A stretch of DNA of 64,000 nucleotides from Asterochloris sp. CNOR1 (lineage: Eukaryota > Chlorophyta > Trebouxiophyceae > Trebouxiales > Trebouxiaceae): positions 2,914,001 through 2,978,000 of the forward strand of contig OZ017752.1 of assembly GCA_963969365.1 (NCBI GenBank). Reading direction: 5' to 3'. Of this stretch, positions 1 to 9,707 are shown in pieces. Position 1 is the stretch's first letter, and every line of letters starts with the position of its first letter. The position numbers were made by a program, and so were the translations under genes. The notes below the pieces were generated by a model that was given only the letters and a program-made list of their open reading frames with translations, was not told the DNA's origin and ran no database searches.

Positions 1-3000
1 GTCAACAGCCAGAGACCAGCGGGAAATGCAGGTCTCTGGTGATGCAAATGCAGCACTGCCATCTGAGGCTGCCATCCTGCAGCTGCTTGCCCCACATGAC
101 TGTCCTGACACAAGCTCAGCAAGCATGCTGCCAGCAGAAACCAGCCAAGAACTCCATGCGCTCTGCATGGCAGTCTCACACCTCATCCAGGATCTCCTGC
201 TCCAGCTCATCCATGAGGAGGCTGTGCTAGGGCTGTGTGCTGACAGACTGGGGTGCCCAGATGATGAGCGTGTCCATGAGCAGGTACACAGGCAGTGCAG
301 CACCTCACCCTGCCTGATACCATCCACAGCATCACCATCAGCACAACTCACCCACGACGCTGCCAGCCGGGATATCCAGGTTGACCTGGTCCATGAGCAG
401 GCGGTCGCCGTAGGACTTGCACACGCTGTCGAGGTGGATTACCTCATTTCCCAGGCGCGGCCCCTGGGGGATGGTGATCGAATCCAGGGATGAGTTCTCC
501 TCAAACTGGGCAGCCTGCACACGCGGAGCAGGCGGCATGACAGACTGTGTGGCACTGTGCAAGGCCCAAAAGATCAGAGCAGGCAGGCTGTCTCTGCAGG
601 CAGTTCGTGGGATGTTGTGGGATGACGATTCTGAGGATGTGGTTCCACAGATTGACGATGGCGGTTAGGGGTGCAAGGTCTTGACTGGGAGGCCTGCAGG
701 TAGGCAGCCATTGATGGCAGGAGAGAAGGGTGATAATCCGACAAGGGGGGGAGCAACCGCCAGATGCTGCCCCACACCATTTGCTACTGACCTGCTCAGT
801 GAGGTGTTAAAGCGCACCATGCGCCGAAGACTCTCTAAGGCATTCACATTGAGGACTTTTACCACTCCCCAGACGCAGCAATGACCCTACTCAGCCACCC
901 AGAGGATCTCACAGTGCCGCATGTGCTCCAGACTCTATCAGGCATTCAGCTTAAGGATCTTCACCACTCCTCAGTAGCAGTGACCCAACACTGCCACTCA
1001 CCTGCTCAGTGAGGTCTTCGTAGCGCCGCATGCGAGCCTTGCCCTTCTTTTGCTGCCCCTTGGCATTGGAGCGCACCCACTCCAGCTCGTTGGCAAGGCT
1101 CCTCTGCAGGGAGGCCTGCTGGCGGGACTCTGACTGCAAGCAGAGCAGCTAGGTGTCGGATCGCTGACAGTCTGAGCTGCAACTGGTACATGATGGCTGG
1201 CATGCTTCTGTAGCCGATGTCAGCCGGGAGAGCTTTGCGATAGGATGTGCTGCATGCAGCAGCACTGCTGCCTAGGGGTGTAGTGGGAGCTTGTAGGCGT
1301 GTGCTCCTGCTTTTCAATTTCCGGCATACAGAGCCGTGGGTGGGCTGGGGCTGGAAGTGCAGGGGTGTTTCTCCAGATGATGGTGCTGCTTGATGTGGCC
1401 TGTGCAGTATGCAGCAGCACAGCTTCTCACAGGACTGACTGGCAAGCATGACCAGCTGCTTGTGCTGCTGCTTCTGCCAAGCCAGCAGTTGCAAAGGCTG
1501 CCTGCTGTTGTGCTCTGCCTCATGCAGAAGGCATCGGCGCTCTCTGTTTGCTACAATGACTAGCACCAAAGCCCCTGATGCAGAGCAAGACCTAGCACTG
1601 CTGGCCAGGCAGGTACGAAAGCTCCCCCCTCTTGGTGCGCAATGTCAGCGGGGTACCCTTTCTCTCCCTTCTCTTTGTACCAACAAAAGGAAGCAGAAGC
1701 TGAATGCCCACCTCCATGCGCTTTGCCTTGGCCTCCAGCCAGGAGCTGTAGTTGCCCTCATGTGGCAGGCCCTGACCTGCACACACCAGGGCAGCGTTTG
1801 TGGTGCTGATGTATCAGCTGGGCAGCCGTGCTGCTTCATAGGGCCCCGTGCCTGCAGTCTAGATCTGTTCAATCCGTGCGTGCTAGGGAGCTGAAGCTGC
1901 AGATGAGCTGCATTCAGCCCTCAATGCTTTTGCAGCCCAGCGCAGCAGCATGGCTGCCAGATATGCACAGATGCTTCCTTCTGAATTCAAAATTCAGGGT
2001 TTGCTAGCCCACCTCTGTCCAGCTCCAAAATCCAGCCTGCCACGTTGTCCAGGAAGTAGCGATCGTGGGTGACTGCCACCACAGTGCCAGGGAAGTCTGC
2101 AAAGGCGAGCCATGTGTCAGAATGAGGGGTGGCATGCTTCCATGCTGCCAAGCCCAGCAAAAGCAGCCACGCAGGCAGCGGTGCAGCAGATTGCATGCTG
2201 GTGAAGACAGCACTCAGCATGGCATTGCTCAGGCAGAAGGTACTGCATGTGTCCCTGAGCAGCCTGCTGATAGACTTCTGGTGCTGGGCAGTGGGCCAGC
2301 ATGCACATGTGCAACGCCTGGACATCCTGATCTGCACATCCTGGACGACCAGCGGTAGGTGGGCAGCTTGCTGAGGCAGGACATCACACGGCAAGGCTGG
2401 AGACAACAGGACTGCCCTAATGGCTAACCAGAGCTGTTCCGGCAGAGCATTCTTACTGAGCCTACCTGCCAGCAAGCGCCCCAGCTACTACTCAATTTGC
2501 TCACAGGTATGCAAGGCAGGTGCCTTCACCTGCCAACAAGCGTCCGGGCCACTCAACATATTCAACACTATGCAAGGCAGATGACCCCACCTGCCAGAAA
2601 GCGCCCCAGCTACTCAACCTGCTCAAAGGTATGCATGGCAGGTGGCCCCACCTGCCAGAAATCGCTCCAGCCAGGCCACACTCTCGGCATCCAGGTGGTT
2701 GGTGGGCTCGTCCAGGCAGATGATGTCTGGACGCTCTAGGATGAGGCGGGCTAGTGCAACGCGGCGCCGCTCTCCACCACTGAGGTGGGCCACCTGCTGC
2801 TCCCCTGCGGAATGAAGGCAGCGGGTTGTTTGCATTGTCAGGTGGCACTGCATGGGAGTTTCGAGCCACCAGTCACCACTGCTGAGCAGGGGGGAACCTG
2901 CTGCTCCCCTGCAAGTTGCAGGCGCTAGATAGTCCACTGTTGTCTCGTGGCACCGCAGAGAAAGGACTGGGCCGCTGGTCAACACTGCTGAGGGGGCCAC

Positions 3001-5474
3001 CTGATGCTCCCCTGCAAGGTATATGCTGGTTCAGTTGACGTTGCAGGGTCATGCCCCTATCTCACACCGCTGGCGCACACCGAGCTGACCTGGAGGGCAC
3101 CTGAGGGCATCCATGGCCCGCTCCAGCTGGCGGTCAAGGTCAAAGCCGTCCACTGCATCAATCTGTGTCTGCAGGCGCTCCATCTTGTTCATCAGGGAGT
3201 CCATGTTGGCATCAGGCTCCCCCATCGCAATGCTGACCTGGCAGGGGAACAGGAGTCTGCCTGTCAGCAACTCCAAACATGCTGTTCACCAACTCCAAAC
3301 ATGCTGTTCATCAACTCAAAACATGCTGTTCATCAACGACTGCACATTGGGGTGAAGCTCCCCCACTGCCTGGCAGACCTGCGGGGCTGCAGACCTGGCC
3401 ATCACTGCTGCCTGACCACATGGGCAAGTACGCCAAGCAGCTGTGCAGCTAGCTGGATGCAGGGACCCATCTACAGCCGCAGACCCACCTCCTCAAACTC
3501 TTTGACCATCTGCTTGACGGGCTCCAGTGCCGGCTGGATGTTATCCAACACAGAGGCAGAGTCATCCAGCTTGGGTTCCTGGTGCAGTATCCCAATCTGC
3601 ACAGAGACAAAGCAGTACACAAATTTGGCTGCATTGCTTGGGGCTCGTGCTGCAGGAGGCTGTCTGCAGGGCGTGGGCCAGCAGTGGGGGTTTCTGGTCA
3701 GGCGCTGAATGCCACCACGCACGTCGCATTGTGTGGCATCTGGTGCAGCAGAGTCCTGCAGTGTCTGGCCAGCACTGCATCGCTGCAGACTTGATGCCTT
3801 GAGCTGATGGCCGTACTGTTGACAGAGTGACCAAAACCTCTGCCAGAGACAAAATCATGTCAGGGCTGACATAAAAAACCTCATCCTGTCCCAGCCAGCA
3901 TGCCTGTCAGGGCTGCATATGTCAATATTACCCGCCAACACATCAGTGGCCTTCCTAAATGACATGCTGCACTCTGTGACGCTGCCGCTCCCCCTCAAGG
4001 TGAATGTCACCTCTAAGGAGTTGCACATGCTGCTCACCTTTATACCAGGGGCCAGCTGCCGCTCCCCATCAAACTCCTTGTCCTCCCCGGCCAGAATCTT
4101 CATGACAGTGGACTTCCCTGCGCCGTTCTGGCCGAGGATGCCGATCTTGGCCCCCAGGTACATGCCCAGATAGACGTTTTTGAGGATCTGGCGCCCGTTG
4201 GGTGCCACCTTGGTGGCTTTGTCCAGCTGCAGGATAACCTTGCGGGTTTCCTGAGCATAGGCAGCGCTGCAGGCAGAGGAAAAGCCGTCAGCTCCACTGC
4301 TGAGGTTTTGAAGGTTGCGCTTCTCAGCCTCCAGCCCCTCCAGTGAGGCTGCGTGTCAGCAGCCCTGAAGAGCAAGTCAGCGGTGCTATCTACACCAATG
4401 CTTTTGGCCCCTGCAGGAGCCACCTTGAGGCGTGAAACAAGCTGCAGGATGATTTGCGGGTTTCCTGTTCATAGGCAGCACTGCAGGCAGGGGAAGCACC
4501 ACCAGCCTCAGTGCTGATGCGTTATAGGTGGCATCGCTGAGCCTCAGGCATGTCCACTAAAGTCCTGCATGTGGGCAGCCCTGGAGGGCCAGTCAGCGGC
4601 GCTAATCACACCACTGCTTTAGGCCCTGCCAGGAAACCACCTCAGAGGCGTGAATCCAGCTGCAGCATGACCTGGCAGGGGATCCAGCGCAGAGGCAGCC
4701 CTGCAGGCACAGTATATACTTCCCAGAACTCTCATGAGCCTGCTCTGGCACCAGCCTGCCTGCAGCCTCTCCAGTCAGGTTCTGCATGCGGGCAGCCTGC
4801 AGGCAGCCGTGGCAGCCAGACAGCCACGAACGTGCCACTTCAAGGCCCCCACCGCGGCTTTGTTGAGCTATCGTTCAACCGTGTAGGTCTCCATGCAAAC
4901 AGCTCTGCCGCAGGTAAATGCAACAGGCATGTTCATCACAATCTAGGCGGCACTCAAGGTGCAGATGTCCTTGTTCTGCAGGTGGAGCAGCAGCTGACGT
5001 CAGTCCAGGAAGCCAGTGAGATCACCGGGCATCAACAGCCATGCAGGAGGCAGCCGGCAGCATGTGGACCGACGTGCCTTGCAGGGTGATGTTGCTGCTA
5101 CAGTCCTGCGCTTGTTCTGTTTTCTTCTGGACCTTGTCTGCCACTGCGTGCTGCCCCACGCAGCAGCAAGCGCCCAGCACGCGGCCATTGGAGGCAGCGA
5201 GCCTACCCGTGTGACACCACTTCTTGTGTCACCACATGCTGCCTCACTGGTATCTGTGCTGCACATAGCCTTAATTGCCTCGGACCTTGTGAAATATCGA
5301 GACACACTTGGAGCTTGCCTGTTGAGGACAGGCGCCACTCAGGCTCACCCTTGTGACGCCTCCCTGGCTTGGTCTTTGACCGAGCGCTGCTGTGCTCCGT
5401 AGCTTGGAGCTCCACCTCCACCTCCACCACCACCGCCGCCACCTGTTTTGGGGGCCTTCTTTTTCTTGGCAGCC
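1..5474 (-). CDS. EttA-like ABC-F ATPase, C-terminal part beyond left edge
   Basis: Soluble tandem-ATPase ABC-F protein; the family acts on ribosomes during translation, not in transport. Exons in transcript order, phases agreeing where checked: 5474-5349, 4266-4038, 3596-3489, 3237-3090, 2814-2652, 2096-2013, 1776-1712, 1133-1002, 514-352. The first holds a lysine stretch, about 11 glycines and APSYGAQQ. Then Walker [10 protein letters not shown], signature LSGGERRR, Walker [17 protein letters not shown], switch [10 protein letters not shown], the inter-domain arm ([29 protein letters not shown]) and the start of domain 2 ([23 protein letters not shown]). The arm and the spacing match bacterial EttA (recalled, not searched) better than eukaryotic GCN20-type proteins. 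The second ATP site is off the window. A possible tiny first exon, MMWFLP, lies near 5690 with a matching phase; no clear transit peptide is seen, so location is open. Confidence 0.92.
790..1045 (-). repeat. Duplicated 3' end of an ABC-F exon with its donor
   Basis: About 40 bases around the donor of the exon ending at 1002 recur about 210 bases further into the intron (copies near 790-830 and 1000-1040; both read acctgctcagtgaggt on +). The flanking ggcattca...accactcc segment is also doubled (near 840 and 942). Confidence 0.75.
2463..2680 (-). repeat. 62-bp tandem repeat carrying a 5' splice site
   Basis: About 3.4 units of roughly 62 bases begin near 2463, 2528, 2590 and 2651. Each starts acctgcca on + and carries the exon end TTTCTGGCAG or a near copy followed by GT on the minus strand. 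The unit at 2652 is the real exon end; the others lie in the intron. Confidence 0.85.
2776..3020 (-). repeat. Tandem copies of a 3' splice site, ABC-F intron
   Basis: Three diverged units of about 105-115 bases, each with a ctgctgctcccctgc or ctgatgctcccctgc core on + (near 2804, 2900 and 3002). The first core is the real acceptor of the exon starting at 2814. The others repeat the acceptor and its exonic neighbour inside the intron. Confidence 0.7.
3268..3345. repeat. Short tandem repeat, unit about 22 bp
   Basis: Three copies of caactccaaacatgctgttc with small changes, in the intron between the ABC-F exons that start at 3237 and 3596. Confidence 0.8.
4201..4725 (-). repeat. Three 220-bp units repeating an exon start and acceptor
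   Basis: The start of the ABC-F exon at 4266 with its acceptor (near 4202-4280) recurs near 4421-4490 and 4636-4715. All copies keep the cacct start and a gcaggc acceptor block on +; the first two also keep the gcgggtttcctg core. Spacing is about 219 and 215 bases. The outer copies have lost the reading frame. Confidence 0.75.
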
Positions 5475-6560
5475 CTGCAGAGGTGGCACAGGAGTGTTCA
5501 ACGGCAGCAGGGCCTGTGCCGGCAACTGCTAGTGCTGTCTCGCCCCCAGATCCCTACAGGGTAGAGCAGGAAGCTCTGTGCCACTACAACGGTGACATAC
5601 CGGGGCAGTGCAGGAGCCCTGGCAATGCATCCTGCAAGTTTGGGCAACGTCGCAAGTTGTTGCAGATGAAGTTTCCGGTGCTGGTCTCACGGCAAGAACC
5701 ACATCATATGCAGCCAATGTACCCAAGCACATCTAGCACATTCACGGTCGGTCATCTGGCCCCGTTTTAGATGGCAGCCACAATGACAGTGCTGGATGAA
5801 GAGATGCCATACAGTGCAATCATGTTGAGAGGGACAACCTCAACTCACACTACATGAAGCGCCAGACGCCTCGGTCCCTTGACGGCAGCATGCCCAGCAG
5901 ATCTCAAAGCTTTGCCACAGCCACAGAAGTCTCCCTGCAGCATCATGGGTTCTGATCTGCACCCAAACCTCTGATCAGATTGCAGCTGCTAGGTCAAGAT
6001 CAGCATGAAGTCCTGCCTCAGTCTTTTATGCTCATTGATCAGACATGTGACCTCATCAAGTCAGCAATGAAGCTTGTCAGTGTAGCTCTAGAAGTTGAGA
6101 ACTATAGCTTAACCTGGCAACACTACCTGGCAGCAGCAACTCCACCTCTGCCTGCTGTGCAAGGAGCCAGCAGAGCTGCAACAATATATGGGTCTCGCAG
6201 CCCCTGCCTGTTGGCACCCCAGCACCACCCACATTGCCACATACTTTGCCCTGCTGCATTCCTGCGGCTCAAGTGGACACAGGCACGGCAGATCTGGCGC
6301 CGTGAGAGAGCTGCCTCACAACCTTTATGCACCCTCGCGGCTGTCAGCCCAACAACACAAAGCCTCACTGCTTTAGACATACAGCTTGTAAAGGCCAAGC
6401 TTCTCGAGAATGGCATGGCAAGCAAGATGCTCATGTCACTTGACCAAAGAGTTATGATGAAATCATTGCAATACAGCAGCGCACTTCCTCAGTCAGCTGA
6501 TGCAGAACGCTTGAACATGATACACTTGGGAGTCATTTGCACAGCAGCTCAGGACAACGA
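5475..6560. other. Between-gene stretch, no confident gene
   Basis: Lies between two minus-strand genes. It should hold the ABC-F 5' end: a minus ATG ATG TGG TTC TTG CC|GTGAGA near 5695 is a possible first coding exon in the right phase. A 194-codon plus-strand ORF (5980-6564) has no recognisable domain and ends opposite the zinc-finger gene stop, so I do not call it. Confidence 0.4.
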
Positions 6561-8933
6561 TTAGCCAGGCCCATAGCTTCCGCCAAAGCCGGCAAATCCC
6601 ACGCCTTCCCAGGTCTGCATGCCTGAGCCCTCAATGCCAATGGTGTCAGCATCCTGCAGGAGGAGATGTACAGCAATCACTCACTACTCGGCAGCCACCT
6701 GCAGCTCAATGGTGTCAGTATCTTGCAAGAGGAGATGCACAGCACTTGCATGCTACCCGTCAACACGACTGTGCAGCTCAGCGCCGCTGCCACCATGCAG
6801 GTCTGAGCATGCAGGCATGCACCCACTGCCCAGCACCCTGCAAGCATATGGAAGCAGGCAGGCTTGAAGTGGCAGGCACCATGCAGCCAGGCATTCCCTG
6901 CACAGCACCCATAGGTCCATGCAGGTTTGCACATGCTGCCACAGACCATGCAGTTCAGTTGATGTCCTGAGGTGCTGGCTGGCCGAACTCCAAAGGTGAG
7001 TGCATACACAGTGAAAGATGCTGCCGTACACAGCGCGCACCCACTCCCCAGAGCCATCAGCATAATGATTGAACGCCCCACAGGCCTTCCGCCGCTTCTT
7101 TGCGTGGGCTGGCTGAGTAGCCTCCATGGGGTCTTGTCCAAAGACAAGTACCTGCAGCAAGAGAGGCACAAAACTAGCAGAACGTAGCAACAGCGTTCTG
7201 ATCTATGAGCAAACACGGCCTTGGATTGTCTGCCCCACGACGAGCGCCTGCTGCAAAGCACTGGTTGACGGATGCAGCCAGAGGCCCCGCCGATTGTCAA
7301 GCACTTGTAGCCAGGCACCGCTTCACAGGTGCCACCAAAGGTGAGCTGTCTGACAGGGCCAGCATGCTGTCACCTGAGAGGTGTCTGGGGATGACTGAGA
7401 TGTCTGCAGCGAAGAGGGAGCCCAACCAGCACCTGATCAGCTTCATGGGTGCCTGCTCTGCAGCTGGCCCACCTGCGCTTGGTATTGGCCCTGATGGCTG
7501 CCTTGCTTGGGCAGTCTGTGTTTCAGCGCTTGTGCCCTTCTGTGCTGCTGCCCCGGCCTCATCTGTCCTGCCTGACCTTGAGAAGGATGGCGCCGAAGTG
7601 GACGTTGTGGGGCGACCTCTGCAGGACGGAGAGCCATGCTGCAGTCCTGTATGAGGCTGAACCAGACAGCCGCAGCTGACAGCCACACATCAGCATGCTG
7701 CAGGTCCACAACAAACACTGCACTGCAGACAGCCCACCCAATGACGATATTGCATACATGTCTGGGCAGAAACAAGTCGCACACAGCCCACCTGCCAGTG
7801 GGAAGCACTTGCAATGCTTGGTGTGCCACAGGTCTGCGTGCGACCTCGACTCACACTGCCCACCTGCATCTTTCGGCCATGTCTCATCCATCAGAGCCAG
7901 CTCCTCCTGCATGTGCTGCTGGACCTGAGACTCTTGCAACTGCAATCCGCAGATGCGGCACTTTAGTTCAGGCCTCTGCCTGATTGGTGCCTGCCTTGCA
8001 TCCGCACTGCTCTCAGCTTTTGATTGCTCTGGCAGGGGGCTAGCATGCTGGTGCCTGGCACTGTCTGCCGCACTGCTGCCCTGGGGCAGCCGCGAGCAGG
8101 TTGTGTGTGACAGGCCGTCTGCAGAGTCATTTTGTCTTGTCGCAGGGCAGCCAGCCCTGCTGCCTTGCTTTGCAGGCTGCCGGAGCTGAATCTGTCTATG
8201 AAACTCCTCCTTGGTCTGCCTGCTCGCCTGATTCAGCAGACCCAGCAGCGGCCTGTGTAGTTGATTGCGCTCTTCCTGCTGGGTGCTGGGGGCTTGTGCT
8301 GACGGCCTGCAGCAGTGTCAACACTCCATGCAGGCCAGCTGGCGCTGCCATACAGTACTTCAGCATGACGCACCTCTTGTCTTGCTTCCTGCTCAGTGAA
8401 TGCTGCAGACTCTGCTGGACTTTGGCGTCAGAGGGCATGCCCTTTGGAGTTGTGCAGCTGGTTACATTGCACAGGGGCCACAGTCTGCTGACAGGGGAAC
8501 GGGTCAACGCTTGACCTGCCGGAAAAAGGTCTGGCACTTTATCATGTGGCTTTTGTGATGGACAGTTCGGTTGCAAAACTCGTTGCACTGACGCCAGTCT
8601 TCATCAAGGGTTGCTCTTCAGAGCTCGCAGAGCAGCAGTCAATTTGTGCTGCTCCCTGACGGGTTTCAGGCAAGATGGTCGTCTCTTCGATCGATCCCTG
8701 GCAGATTTAGCTTGTCTTGATTGACCCTGGCCCACCCATGATCGATCCAAGGGAACGCCTTGTCTACAGGGCCCCATCAGAATGGCAAGCCTTAACTCAC
8801 TCAGTGCACTGGAGGTACAAAGACTGTTTTTTGGTCTTCTCACCTCAACACAGCGTGATGACCTGCCGCCGCACTTGATCTGCATGGCATCACGGAGCCC
8901 TGCATGGCCAGCCTGCAGCTGTACTGCAGCCAT
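6561..8933 (-). CDS. Unnamed protein with a CxxC zinc-finger-like motif
   Basis: Likely exons in transcript order: 8933-8844 (starts MAAVQLQAGHAGL), 8306-7864, 7618-7473, 7151-7008, 6653-6561. The last four agree in phase; the join from the first to 8306 does not, so a linking exon is missing. The long exon is hydrophilic (QQEERNQLHRPLLGLLNQ) and ends with KCRICGLQLQESQVQQHMQ followed by EELALMDETWP, a Cys-x2-Cys plus His arrangement that could bind zinc. The 7151 exon has a basic KKRRK patch. The protein ends GVGFAGFGGSYGPG. The finger and the acidic, glycine-rich tail faintly recall the central region of RNF220-type E3 ligases, but no RING domain is visible. Treat the function as unknown. 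Confidence 0.5.
6636..6752 (-). repeat. Duplicated acceptor of the last zinc-finger-gene exon
   Basis: The exon start and its acceptor (caatggtgtcagcatcctgc on +, near 6638) recur 71 bases upstream in transcript sense (near 6709), with AG changed so that the second copy reads cttgcaag on the minus strand. Confidence 0.75.
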
Positions 8934-9700
8934 CACTGGCGCCGTCTACCTGGATCCCCATAGCACAGTGGGTCGTGCAGTGCACCTCAATCATGCCATA
9001 TGGCGGCTTGCTACAGGGTGAGGATAAGACTCCCGGCTGGAGCTCTGTGGCAGACAAGCACAAGAAGAGAAGCACAACCGCTGCCACTGAGGCCAGGCAT
9101 GGCCTGGCCTGGCAGTCAGATGAGACGCCCAAAGCCTACCAGGTGCAGTGCAGTGCTGTTCACACTGCAGCAACAATTTGAGTGCTGTTGATGCTGGCCT
9201 ACTTGCGTTGCAGTCTGCCTGCTTACATGCTTTGCTGTCTGCATGCAACACCTGTGATGAGATACGACTGCACGCATGCTGCGCTACTTTTGGCTGGCAC
9301 CTGACCAGATAACAGGTGGTACCCGTCATGTTGCAGACCAGAGTTGTGCACGAGGGCCTGCTGACAAACGACTTTGATGAGGGGTAGGTGCCAGATACAG
9401 CACCCTGCTGTGCTGCCTGTTGAAGCCCCTGCCTTGCTTCAGCACCTGCCATGCCTCATGCAGCGCATGTTTTGCTGTATGCTGGACATGGTGCTTTGTT
9501 TGATGTGTCAATGGCCAAAGTCCATGCGTTGCTTCAGCATCAGCCATGCCACAGCCATGGCCTGCTTGCGACACCTTCTCTAGCAGCTCTGTGCAAAGGC
9601 CATGACACTGAGCTTGCTGCCATCCCGTTGCTGCCTTGTGCAGCTTGCTCCCTCGCTCTGCCTTATTTGGTGCGCGCCATGCTTGCTGTGTGCAGCGGGT
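8934..9700. other. Divergent intergenic region
   Basis: Lies between the start of the minus zinc-finger gene and the first supported exon of the plus hnRNP-Q-like gene. It probably holds both promoters and the unseen first exon of the latter. No clear coding segment or regulatory motif is seen. Confidence 0.35.
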
Positions 9701-9707
9701 AGTGTGC

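Noticed and set aside
2463-2680. CRISPR-like spacing of repeats here and at 60425-60512
   Set aside because: The units are contiguous tandem copies of exon ends with no unique spacers, in eukaryotic introns.
3004-3708. 234-codon plus ORF
   Set aside because: Antisense to ABC-F exons with clear motifs and splice sites.
5349-5474. Polyglycine segment as a separate glycine-rich gene
   Set aside because: Its splice phase leads exactly into the ABC-F exon at 4266, so it is better read as that gene's leader.
5980-6564. 194-codon plus ORF
   Set aside because: No domain, no splice context, and it lies in the spacer between two minus genes; chance openness in GC-rich DNA.
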